8,912 nucleotides of DNA from an uncultured Dialister sp. (GCA_900543165.1 UQQQ01000069.1:1-8912); one strand, 5' to 3'. Counted from the stretch's first letter, positions 1-6,001 are shown. Made by a program: numbers and translations. The notes: generated by a model not told the origin, from the sequence alone.

Positions 1-40
1 CGCATTTCGTCATCCTGAGCGGAGAAAAACGTCGTATGTT

Positions 41-143
41 AGGGAAACGCTGATTCAATCGCAGAGACCGACTTGGCATGTATTTTCATACAATGCTTCG
101 TCATAACCCGCCTTAAATAGCTTGCTATTCGCGGCGGCTTATT
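41..143. repeat. Half copy of the long hairpin element
   Basis: The stretch matches the reverse complement of about 3053-3155 at roughly 80% identity by eye, including GAAAACGCTGATTCAATCGC-like sequence, GCTTCGTCATAACC, CCTTAAATAGC and the central palindrome AATAGC-TT-GCTATT (116-129). Similarity stops about 14 bp past the centre, so the second arm is missing. Confidence 0.75.
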
Positions 144-197
144 TATGGGGCGATGCCCGAAGGCCTTATGAGATAACGCTATTCTCGTACCGTCAGC

Positions 198-230
198 CTT
201 CCCCTCGAGGGGAAGTTGCCCCGTAGGGGC
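198..230. repeat. 18-bp perfect palindrome with adjacent short hairpin
   Basis: CTTCCCCTCGAGGGGAAG (198-215) equals its own reverse complement. It is followed by GCCCC-GTA-GGGGC (218-230), a second small stem. I recall similar CCCCTCGAGGGG/CCCCGTAGGGGC pairs as a common bacterial intergenic repeat, but cannot verify this here. Confidence 0.6.
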
Positions 231-376
231 GGATAGGGCACTGGCGGTAAGAAAGACAGATGAGGAAATCGGAGAAGTGCGCGGTACATATAGGGAAAGC
301 GTGTGTTCCTCGCCGCGAATGGCAAAGATTTCTCGCTTCGCTCGAAATGACGATACAGGAGAGACGGATGTCTCCC

Positions 377-397
377 AGTCACTAGTCACCAGTCACT
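377..397. repeat. Heptamer array, 3 units, AGTCACY type (after truB)
   Basis: Three gapless units AGTCACT, AGTCACC, AGTCACT, ending 6 bp beyond the truB stop codon. With the arrays after infB and ylxQ it repeats a pattern of AGTCACY arrays at gene 3' ends. Confidence 0.8.
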
Positions 398-403
398 AAA
401 AAC

Positions 404-1255
404 CTAATTAAATACTTTCTTCGGATGAATGACGCCTCTCTCTACACTGGCAGTGCCGAGGAAGCGGGGGCCGCAAAAGGCGGCGGCGACTTCCACAGGC
501 TTTTCTCGTGTGCGAAGGCGTTTGCCCAAGAGGAAATCGGCGGCTTCTTTCTCATCGAGCGCAAGGAGCGGCAGAGCGGAAAGGAACGGGCGCAGGTCGG
601 TCATGAGCGCACCTTCCGGATCCGCTTCGATTTCTTCCAGCGTCTTGGCTTCGGCGATAGAGAAAGGCCCCATCTCGCTGCGCAGAAGAAAGGACATGGT
701 GAGCGGGCATCCGGCTGTTTTCCCCATGTCGCGGCCGAGCGCGCGGATGTAGGTGCCTGCCGAGCAGGTAACGGAGAGACGGAGGAGCGGCGGCTTGACC
801 TCACGGAAGATCAGATCGTAAATGGTGACAGGACGGGGAGGAAGCTCGACGGCATTTCCTTCACGCGCCAGCTTGTAGGCGCGCTCGCCATTCACCTTGA
901 TGGCAGAGTAGGACGAGGGACGCTGGAGGATGTCTCCTTTGAATGATTCCGCAGTGCTTTCCCAGATCGAAGGATCGGCAGGGATCTCCCCCGTCTCCAC
1001 CACGGTCCCTGTCACGTCCTCGGTGTCAGTGGCAAGGCCCATCAGAAATTCCGCTTCATACGTTTTCCGATGGATCGGCGCGTACTCGATGAGGCGCGTC
1101 GCGCGCCCCAAAAAGACAGGGAGCACGCCCGCCGCCATGGGGTCAAGCGTCCCGCCGTGGCCGATCTTCTTCTGCCCATAGATGCGCCGCAGACGCGCTA
1201 TCACGTCGAAGGACGTCATCCCCGCCGGTTTCAATACATTCAGTACGCCGTCCAT
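404..1255 (-). CDS. truB: tRNA pseudouridine(55) synthase TruB
   Basis: TruB isomerises U55 in the T-loop of elongator tRNAs to pseudouridine in the cytoplasm. The 283-residue product starts MDGVLNVLKPAGMTSFDV, the typical N-terminus. The catalytic motif GGTLDPMAAGVLPV puts the nucleophile at Asp38. The Tyr of the HRKTYE segment (Tyr66), the RPSSYSAIKVNGERAYKLAREG block (about 112-133) and the GTYIRALGRDMG motif (Arg171) are all present. The C-terminal 60 or so residues fit the small PUA-like domain of short bacterial TruB. I chose the ATG at 1255-1253 rather than an upstream ATG at 1324 because the extra 23 residues are unlike TruB and lie entirely inside nrnA. A GGAG lies 11 nt upstream, and the start overlaps the nrnA stop as TGATG, indicating translational coupling. 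In many Bacillota ribF follows truB; here repeat DNA follows directly. The family assignment is very secure. Confidence 0.97.
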   Translation of the reverse strand: MDGVLNVLKPAGMTSFDVIARLRRIYGQKKIGHGGTLDPMAAGVLPVFLGRATRLIEYAPIHRKTYEAEFLMGLATDTEDVTGTVVETGEIPADPSIWESTAESFKGDILQRPSSYSAIKVNGERAYKLAREGNAVELPPRPVTIYDLIFREVKPPLLRLSVTCSAGTYIRALGRDMGKTAGCPLTMSFLLRSEMGPFSIAEAKTLEEIEADPEGALMTDLRPFLSALPLLALDEKEAADFLLGKRLRTREKPVEVAAAFCGPRFLGTASVERGVIHPKKVFN

Positions 1256-2223
1256 CAGAGATACTTCTCCGCGACAGCCATGAATTTCTTCTCCGCTTCT
1301 GTAAAGTCGCCTTCGATGGTGCATCCGGATGCCTTCCAGTGACCGCCGCCGCCAAATTCGCCGGCAAGCTCCGCGACATTGGCATAATTTTTGGAGCGCA
1401 GGGAGACACGGGTCTCGCCCTCTTTGCGATACTTGAAGAGTGCGGCGATCTCGCAGCCGCGGATGCAGCGCGGGATGGAGGCGTAATAGTCGGAATTTTC
1501 TCCATCGAGCGCCATGGCGTCTTGATCCATGTATGCGATGACGATCTTTCCATCGGCATAGGAGTGGACCGTCTTTGCCACCAGCTCGTAGCAGTGCATG
1601 GCTTCGATGGACTTCTCTTCGAGATGATTGGAAATATAGGATGGGTCAGCCCCCATCGCAACGAGCTGGCTCGCCATCAGGAGCGTATGCGGCGAGGTAC
1701 AGCTGAATTTGAAGAAACCACTGTCCGTGCCGATGCCCATGTAAAGTGCATTGCAGGTGTCTTCGTCCATCTCGATGCCTTCGTCGAAAAACATTTCCGC
1801 AAGCATTTCCGCTGTCGCCGCATAGCGATACTGCAGATAGAGGAGATCGGTGAAGCGTTCATTCGTGCGATGATGGTCGATGGAGAGCGAGTCGATGTCC
1901 CGTGGGAAATCAAAATTTCCGCCGCGTTCCAGATTGGAAAGATCCGTGAAAACGATCGCATCGTAGTCCCTTCCTTCCGGGATCGATGTATGAACGAGCG
2001 CGGAGGCCTTCACGAGCGTGTACACCTTCGGTACCGGATCCGGAAGCAGCATGTCCGCCTCCTTCCCCATGGACACGAGGACATTGTGCAGCGCACAGAT
2101 AGAGCCGACATCATCTCCATCCGGATGTTCGTGACCGACCAGCAGGAAGCGCTTGTGGGATTTCAGAAAATCCATGGCCTCCTTCTTGCCGATCTCTTTG
2201 GCATGGTTCATTGCAAGGCTCAT
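1255..2223 (-). CDS. nrnA: DHH/DHHA1 phosphoesterase, NrnA-type nano-RNase / pAp phosphatase
   Basis: Members of this family degrade 2-5 nt RNA fragments and in several species dephosphorylate 3'-phosphoadenosine 5'-phosphate, using a two-metal centre. All motifs of the DHH fold are visible in the 322-residue product: HEHPDGDDVGS (His31, Asp35, Asp37), Asp94 in the FTDLSN strand, Asp116-His117-His118 and GIGTDSGFF (Asp167). The C-terminal DHHA1 substrate-binding domain ends in FGGGGHWKASG (Gly291-His295). Length and motif spacing match NrnA rather than RecJ or polyphosphatase relatives. The start at 2223 overlaps the rbfA stop as ATGA and has AGGTG 5 nt upstream; Met5 is an alternative start. 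Its place between rbfA and truB is usual for Bacillota. Whether this protein acts mainly on nano-RNA, pAp or cyclic dinucleotide products cannot be read from sequence. Confidence 0.94.
   Translation of the reverse strand: MSLAMNHAKEIGKKEAMDFLKSHKRFLLVGHEHPDGDDVGSICALHNVLVSMGKEADMLLPDPVPKVYTLVKASALVHTSIPEGRDYDAIVFTDLSNLERGGNFDFPRDIDSLSIDHHRTNERFTDLLYLQYRYAATAEMLAEMFFDEGIEMDEDTCNALYMGIGTDSGFFKFSCTSPHTLLMASQLVAMGADPSYISNHLEEKSIEAMHCYELVAKTVHSYADGKIVIAYMDQDAMALDGENSDYYASIPRCIRGCEIAALFKYRKEGETRVSLRSKNYANVAELAGEFGGGGHWKASGCTIEGDFTEAEKKFMAVAEKYL
1267..1270 (-). promoter_or_regulatory. Ribosome binding site deciding the truB start
   Basis: GGAG on the minus strand inside the 3' end of nrnA, 11 nt before the ATG at 1255. 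The spacing is slightly long, but TGATG stop/start coupling with nrnA supports re-initiation here. It favours the 283-residue TruB over the extended reading from 1324. Confidence 0.6.
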
Positions 2224-2576
2224 TCTTTCACCTCATCCTTATGAATCTTCTTCAGAAGGCCATCGATATGCATGCCGTAGTCCAAAGAGGCATCTTCAGA
2301 AAATGTGATCTCCGGCGTGTAGTAGATCTTGAGACGCTGCCCGAGCTCACGGCGCACGAAGCCGCGGCTCTTATTCAGCGCATCGAGCGATGCTTTCTTC
2401 TCTTCCGGTTTGCCGAAAAGGCTAACGTAAATGGTCGCTTCGCGCAGATCGCCTGTCACCTTGACTTCGGTCACCGTGACAAAGCCGATGCGCGAGTCTT
2501 TCAGATCATGAAGGAGCATCTGGCTCACTTCCTGCTTGATAAATTCCTGTACTTTGCGTACTCGTAATTCGGACAT
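2220..2576 (-). CDS. rbfA: 30S ribosome-binding factor RbfA
   Basis: RbfA is a single KH-fold protein that binds the immature 30S subunit near the 5' helix of 16S rRNA and assists late maturation and cold adaptation. The 118-residue product has the family signatures: N-terminal helix with RVRKVQEFIKQEVSQML, the GFVTVTEVKVTGDLREATIYVSLFG strand-helix block (about 31-55), and the C-terminal region with GQRLKIYYTPEITFSED followed by the last helix. GAGGT at 2588-2584 sits 7 nt before the ATG, a good ribosome binding site. It overlaps nrnA by 4 bp (ATGA). Unlike the common arrangement, it is separated from infB by 809 bp and by an intrinsic terminator, so it probably heads its own transcription unit with nrnA and truB. 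I could not find a convincing promoter in front of it. Confidence 0.96.
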   Translation of the reverse strand: MSELRVRKVQEFIKQEVSQMLLHDLKDSRIGFVTVTEVKVTGDLREATIYVSLFGKPEEKKASLDALNKSRGFVRRELGQRLKIYYTPEITFSEDASLDYGMHIDGLLKKIHKDEVKE

Positions 2577-2627
2577 AGTAAGTACCTCGCTCTCTGGAAA
2601 TACGATTCGAACATGTGTCGAGTGTAA

Positions 2628-2674
2628 GGGTTGTGGATTCAGGGTTCAGGGCTCAGGGTTAGCCCCTGGGGCGT
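2628..2674. repeat. Heptamer array, 5 units, GGGTTCA type, plus CCCCTGGGGCGT box (before rbfA)
   Basis: Five gapless 7-nt units with consensus GGGTTCA, the last GGGTTAG, then CCCCTGGGGCGT (2663-2674). The last unit and box are identical to 6078-6096. The array ends 51 bp upstream of the rbfA ATG, nearly the same distance as its counterpart before infB. Confidence 0.75.
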
Positions 2675-2713
2675 ACTGCCCTTTGATTCCGTTTGAAAGC
2701 TTCGCTTGAATGA

Positions 2714-2741
2714 GAAATTAGAAATGAGAAATGCGAAATGG
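2714..2741. repeat. Heptamer array, 4 units, GAAATNN type
   Basis: Four gapless 7-nt units GAAATTA, GAAATGA, GAAATGC, GAAATGG variants, preceded by a weaker TGAATGA unit. The sequence is unlike the other arrays but has the same 7-nt period. Confidence 0.75.
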
Positions 2742-2755
2742 TGGTGCGGCGCCAG

Positions 2756-2837
2756 ATCCTTCGACTCAGTTCTCACTGTTCCGCCTTTACATGATCGAAC
2801 ATCCGACATTTCACTCCGCTCAGGATGACGAAATGCG
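2756..2837. repeat. GTCATCCTGAGCG-type dispersed repeat, inverted copy of 1-40
   Basis: The last 23 bases (2815-2837) are the exact reverse complement of window positions 1-23, and similarity extends with mismatches to about 40 bp. The other side begins AGATCCTTCGACTCAG, the far end of the same repeat type. The block is enclosed by GCGGCGC (about 2746-2752) and GCGCCGC (about 2835-2841) inverted boxes. Confidence 0.65.
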
Positions 2838-2879
2838 CCGCGAAGCATAAATAATGGCGATGCCATGAGCTGGCATGCC

Positions 2880-2893
2880 AGTCACTAGTCACT
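2880..2893. repeat. Heptamer pair, AGTCACT type
   Basis: Two identical adjoining AGTCACT units next to the palindrome TGGCATGCCA (2871-2880). Related to the longer arrays at 377-397, 3305-3332 and 6348-6382. Confidence 0.55.
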
Positions 2894-2903
2894 TGCGACA
2901 CCT

Positions 2904-2924
2904 AATCCCTAGCTACTCATCCCT
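2904..2924. repeat. Heptamer array, 3 units, AATCCCT type
   Basis: AATCCCT, AGCTACT and CATCCCT in phase, followed by GCTTTCAAAC. It matches the array at 6239-6273 with its following TTTCAAAC box. Confidence 0.7.
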
Positions 2925-2955
2925 GCTTTCAAACTTTCTGGGGGTATCCCTTTCC

Positions 2956-3287
2956 CGTATCGTCATCCCGAGCGTAGCCGAGGGATCTTTCTAGGGAAAC
3001 ACTGATTCAATCGTTGTCAGATTTTACTCTTGAATCTTTATGCATAGCAAGGAATAACCTGACGAGAATAGCGAGCTATTTAAGGAAGGTTATGACGAAG
3101 CTATGTATAAAAATTCTTGTAAAATCTGACTCTGCGATTGAATCAGCGTTTTCCTTGCACTGCGGTCAGTATCACATAAGCACCGGCAGAGAAACAACGC
3201 CTTGGTGCTACGTATTTCTGCTTTCACACATCCTTCGTTTAGCGGTCTGCAAGAAAGATTTCTCGCTTCGCTCGAAATGACGATACG
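2956..3287. mobile_element. Composite non-coding element with 19-bp terminal inverted repeats (MITE-like)
   Basis: The left end CGTATCGTCATCCCGAGCG (2956-2974) is inverted at the right end (3269-3287) with two mismatches (CATTTCG instead of CATCCCG). Between them lie the 163-bp hairpin (2993-3155) and about 110 bp of unrecognised sequence. A similar unit occupies 6-356, with one arm of the hairpin and different filler. Each end belongs to a GTCAT(CCT/TTC)GAGCG repeat type that I recall as widespread in bacterial intergenic DNA. No transposase is encoded and no target duplication was obvious, so mobility is inferred from form only. Confidence 0.5.
2993..3155. repeat. 163-bp near-complete hairpin (long inverted repeat)
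   Basis: The sequence folds back on itself for its whole length. GGGAAACACTGATTCAATCG on the left is mirrored by CGATTGAATCAGCG on the right; inner blocks CAGATTTTAC, TTTAT-CATAGC and ATAACCT are also matched with a few mismatches and 2-nt indels. The centre is the palindrome AATAGC-GA-GCTATT (3067-3080). As RNA it would form a stem of about 75 bp. An open frame across the right arm gives a spurious peptide also found, in opposite orientation, at 39-130. Confidence 0.85.
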
Positions 3288-3304
3288 AGAGTCTGATGTC
3301 TCCT

Positions 3305-3332
3305 AGTCACTAGTCACCAGTCCCTAGTCACC
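3305..3332. repeat. Heptamer array, 4 units, AGTCACY type (after infB)
   Basis: Four gapless 7-nt units (AGTCACT, AGTCACC, AGTCCCT, AGTCACC variants), two bases from the outer end of the infB terminator. The 17-nt stretch between this array and the composite unit (GAGAGTCTGATGTCTCC region) resembles the one at 356-376. Confidence 0.8.
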
Positions 3333-3334
3333 CC

Positions 3335-3378
3335 AAAACAAAATCGTTCGCCCTTATGAAATTGTAAAGGCGAACGAT
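3335..3378 (-). terminator. Strong intrinsic terminator after infB
   Basis: Seven bases past the infB stop the transcript reads ATCGTTCGCC (3378-3369), pairing perfectly with GGCGAACGAT (3352-3343). One G-U and two A-U pairs extend the stem to 13 bp around a 10-nt loop (3365-3356). The stem is followed by a U-rich tract, TTT-G-TTTT (3342-3335). Stem strength and tail are those of an efficient rho-independent terminator. It ends the rimP-nusA-rnpM-ylxQ-infB unit and separates it from rbfA. Confidence 0.92.
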
Positions 3379-3385
3379 GTATGCA

Positions 3386-6001
3386 TTATTTCAGTTCAGC
3401 AGCTTCTTCTTTCAGTTCGAAGGATTCCAGCTGGTCTCCCTCTTTGACGTCACGATAGCTGTCGATGGCGATGCCGCATTCGAAGCCGGCAGCGACTTCC
3501 TTCACGTCATCCTTGAAGCGGCGCAGCGATGCGATCTTGCCTTCATGGATGACGATGCCGTCACGGATCAGGCGCAGCTGGCAATTGCTGGTGATCTTGC
3601 CGTCCTGCACGTAGGAACCGGCGACGATGACCTTCGGTGTGTGGATGACCTGACGGATTTCCGCATGGCCGAGGACCACTTCGCGGATGGTCGGCGAGAG
3701 CATGCCTGCCATCGCTGCCTTGACATCATCAATGCAGTCATAGATGACACGGTAGAGACGGACATCGACGCCGTCCTTTTCAGCCATAGCACGTGCATTC
3801 GCATCCGGACGGACGTTGAAGCCGATGATGAGGGCATTCGATGCGGAAGCGAGCATGACATCGGATTCATTGATCGCACCGACGGCGGAGTGAACGATGG
3901 AGATGCGGACTTCTTCGCTCTTGATGGCCTGTAGGGACTGTACGAGCGCTTCGACGGAGCCCTGAACGTCAGTTTTGATGATGACGTCGAGTTCCTTCAT
4001 TTCCCCTTCCTTGATCTTTTCGAAGATGTTGTCAAGGGTGACTTTCTGGACGCTTCTCTGTTCTTCTTCCTTCGCACGGGATGCGCGGATTTCCGCGATA
4101 TTTCTAGCCTTCTTTTCATCCATGACGAAGAAGTGGTCGCCGGCTTCCGGCACGCTGTCCATGCCGAGGATTTCGACCGGTACAGACGGTTCCGCACTCT
4201 TCATCTTGCGGCCGTTTTCATTGTTCATCGCGCGGACGCGGCCCCAGCTCTTGCCAGCCAGGATGCCGTCACCGATATGGAGAGTACCGTTCTGGACAAG
4301 GACGCTCATGACAGGGCCTCTGCCTTTATCCAGCTGGGCTTCGACGACGACGCCGTAGGCTTCGCGGTTCGGATTGGCCTTGAGTTCCTGCATTTCAGCG
4401 ACGAGGAGAATGTTTTCCAAAAGGTCATCGAGCCCGATTTTCTTCTTCGCGGAAATCGGTGTCATGATGACATCGCCGCCCCAGTCTTCCGCGAGCAGGC
4501 CTTCTTTGGCGAGTTCTTCCTTGATGCGGTCCGGGTTGGCACCTGGTTTATCGATCTTGTTGATCGCGACCATGATCGGTACACCGGCATTCTTTGCGTG
4601 ATGGATCGCTTCGACGGTCTGCGGCATGACACCGTCATCGGCTGCTACGATGAGGACAGCGATATCGGTCAGCTGCGCGCCGCGGGAACGCATGGCGGTG
4701 AAGGCTTCGTGACCCGGGGTATCGAGGAAGGTGATCTTATGGTTCTTGTAACGGATCTGGTATGCACCGATGCGCTGGGTAATGCCGCCGGCTTCGTGGA
4801 GCGCGACATTCGTCTGACGGAGAGCATCGAGCAGGGTGGTCTTGCCGTGGTCGACGTGGCCCATGATGGTGACGACAGCCGGTCTTGGCTTCAAGAAACG
4901 CGGATCATCTTCCGCCGGAATGTACTCGGTCGGATCCGCCGGAGCTTCCGCTTCGATCAGGGTGATGCCGAATTCCTCTGCTAGGATCTCGATGGTGTCA
5001 CGATCCAGATTCTGGTTGATGGTCGCCATGACGCCGTCCATCATGAGTGCTTTGATGATTTCGCTGACTTCACGCCCGAAAAGCTCTGCCAGCTCCTTGA
5101 CGGTGACGCTCGGCGGCAGCTCGACTTCTGTCGGGTACGCAGCCACTTTCTTTTCATTCGTGTGCTTCTTCTTCTTGCTCTGGCTCAAAGAACGGGCCAT
5201 GAGGGAGCCGCCTTCCTTCTCTCTGCGGCTTCTTTCCCAGTCCTTCTTCGTCTTCTTCTTGGCCGGTTTTTCCGTTCTTCTGGTGACCGGCTTCTGCGCG
5301 GTCTCTTCTACCAGAGCCGGAGCGGCAGATGCCGGGCGCTGCGGACGAGCCGGACGATCGGTCTTCGGGCGGTCCCAATTTCTATCGTTCTTGAAGCGGT
5401 CATTTCTTGCATTACCGCCGGTCTGTCCGTTTCTTGCCCCCTGCGGACGGTCGCCGTTGCGGCCCAAACGATCATTTCTCTGACCGTCTCTCCCCTGCGG
5501 GCGGCCTGCCCCATCACGGCGTTCGCCGTTTCTATCATTTCTATCGTTTCTGCCTTCGCTGCGTCCATCGCGTCTCTGGCCGTCTCTTCTTCCATCGCGG
5601 CGCACATCCTGACGAGATGCGTCTCTCGCCGGACGGGTCGGACGTTCTGCCGCCTTGGTCTCTGCCTTGGCCGGCTCTGCCTTCGGCGCCGGTTTCGGAG
5701 CTTCTGCCGGCTTCACTTCTTCTGTGGAATAGGAAGAGTAGGAAGACTGGCGGGCATTGCCCTTCTTGCCATTCGGCTGACCTGCCTGATCAAAGCGGAC
5801 GGTACGCATCACCGGGCGCTTTGCCGCCTTCTTCTTTTCCTGAGCGATGTGACGCGCGAGGATGGACTTGCCATTGTCATCCACGCCGGAGAGACGGTTC
5901 GTCACATCGACATGACCGACTTTCAAAATTTCAATGACTTCTTTATCTGTCTTGCCAAATTCTTTGGCAAGTTCATAAACTCTGTACTTCTTTTTCTGCA
6001 T
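3386..6001 (-). CDS. infB: Translation initiation factor IF-2
   Basis: IF-2 is the GTPase that recruits fMet-tRNA to the 30S subunit and promotes 50S joining. The 871-residue product begins with an IF2_N module (YRVYELAKEFGKTDKEVIEIL, residues 6-26). A long low-complexity linker follows (about 60-265), rich in Arg, Asp, Gly and Asn between 127 and 215. A second IF2_N module lies at about 297-350 (VTVKELAELFGREVSEIIKALM). The G domain has G1 GHVDHGKT (381-388), the G2 Thr in GGITQRIGAY, G3 DTPGHEAF (427-434), G4 NKID (481-484) and G5 SAK (517-519). Domains II, III and C1 follow, then C2 with the ECGI fMet-binding signature at 841-844. GGGAGG lies 6 nt before the ATG. A 412-bp repeat-filled leader precedes it and a strong terminator follows the stop. 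Internal in-frame Met codons (for example Met268) could give short IF-2 forms, but nothing here proves it. Confidence 0.98.
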   Translation of the reverse strand: MQKKKYRVYELAKEFGKTDKEVIEILKVGHVDVTNRLSGVDDNGKSILARHIAQEKKKAAKRPVMRTVRFDQAGQPNGKKGNARQSSYSSYSTEEVKPAEAPKPAPKAEPAKAETKAAERPTRPARDASRQDVRRDGRRDGQRRDGRSEGRNDRNDRNGERRDGAGRPQGRDGQRNDRLGRNGDRPQGARNGQTGGNARNDRFKNDRNWDRPKTDRPARPQRPASAAPALVEETAQKPVTRRTEKPAKKKTKKDWERSRREKEGGSLMARSLSQSKKKKHTNEKKVAAYPTEVELPPSVTVKELAELFGREVSEIIKALMMDGVMATINQNLDRDTIEILAEEFGITLIEAEAPADPTEYIPAEDDPRFLKPRPAVVTIMGHVDHGKTTLLDALRQTNVALHEAGGITQRIGAYQIRYKNHKITFLDTPGHEAFTAMRSRGAQLTDIAVLIVAADDGVMPQTVEAIHHAKNAGVPIMVAINKIDKPGANPDRIKEELAKEGLLAEDWGGDVIMTPISAKKKIGLDDLLENILLVAEMQELKANPNREAYGVVVEAQLDKGRGPVMSVLVQNGTLHIGDGILAGKSWGRVRAMNNENGRKMKSAEPSVPVEILGMDSVPEAGDHFFVMDEKKARNIAEIRASRAKEEEQRSVQKVTLDNIFEKIKEGEMKELDVIIKTDVQGSVEALVQSLQAIKSEEVRISIVHSAVGAINESDVMLASASNALIIGFNVRPDANARAMAEKDGVDVRLYRVIYDCIDDVKAAMAGMLSPTIREVVLGHAEIRQVIHTPKVIVAGSYVQDGKITSNCQLRLIRDGIVIHEGKIASLRRFKDDVKEVAAGFECGIAIDSYRDVKEGDQLESFELKEEAAELK

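Larger units (their letters stand above)
1..403. repeat. Repeat-filled region downstream of truB
   Basis: No credible gene lies in this stretch. It holds a GTCATCCTGAGCG repeat end (1-40), one arm of the long hairpin (41-143), the GGGGCGATGCCCGAA block (147-161), an 18-bp perfect palindrome (198-215) with an adjoining GCCCC/GGGGC stem (218-230), the AGATTTCTCGCTTCGCTCGA repeat end (326-355) and a heptamer array (377-397). The whole reads as a second composite unit like 2956-3332. No intrinsic terminator with a U-tract was found after truB; a weak stem (GGGAGAC/GTCTCTC, 360-377) lacks one. The expected ribF and rpsO genes are not present. Confidence 0.7.
2577..3334. repeat. Repeat-filled gap between the infB terminator and rbfA
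   Basis: No credible gene lies in this stretch. In sense (minus) order it holds a heptamer array (3332-3305), a composite unit with terminal inverted repeats (3287-2956) enclosing a 163-bp hairpin, inverted GCTTTCAAAC/GTTTGAAAGC boxes (2934-2925 and 2700-2691), two heptamer arrays (2924-2904, 2893-2880), a GTCAT-type dispersed repeat (2837-2756), a GAAATNN heptamer array (2741-2714) and a GGGTTCA array (2662-2628). The terminator upstream implies an rbfA promoter somewhere here; none is convincing. Confidence 0.75.

Noticed and set aside
39..389. Minus-strand open frames at 39-389 and 179-382
   Set aside because: They run through repeat elements (hairpin arm, palindrome, GTCAT-type repeat, heptamer array), have no ribosome binding site and resemble no protein family.
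1255..1324. N-terminal extension of TruB by 23 residues
   Set aside because: It is not TruB-like, lies wholly inside nrnA, and the downstream ATG has stop/start coupling and the canonical N-terminus.
2608..2620. CGAACATGTGTCG upstream of rbfA resembling a Bacillus LexA box
   Set aside because: One base short of the CGAAC-N4-GTTCG form and with an imperfect right half; no reason to expect SOS control of rbfA.
2610..2640. Possible rbfA promoter on the minus strand (TTACAC, 17 nt, CGTATT)
   Set aside because: Too few matches to the -35 and -10 consensus to report, although a promoter is expected somewhere in the gap.
2639..3280. Open frames at 2639-2866 (minus) and 3014-3280 (plus)
   Set aside because: Both are made of repeat modules; the second is the coding shadow of the hairpin arm. 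No ribosome binding site or family signature.
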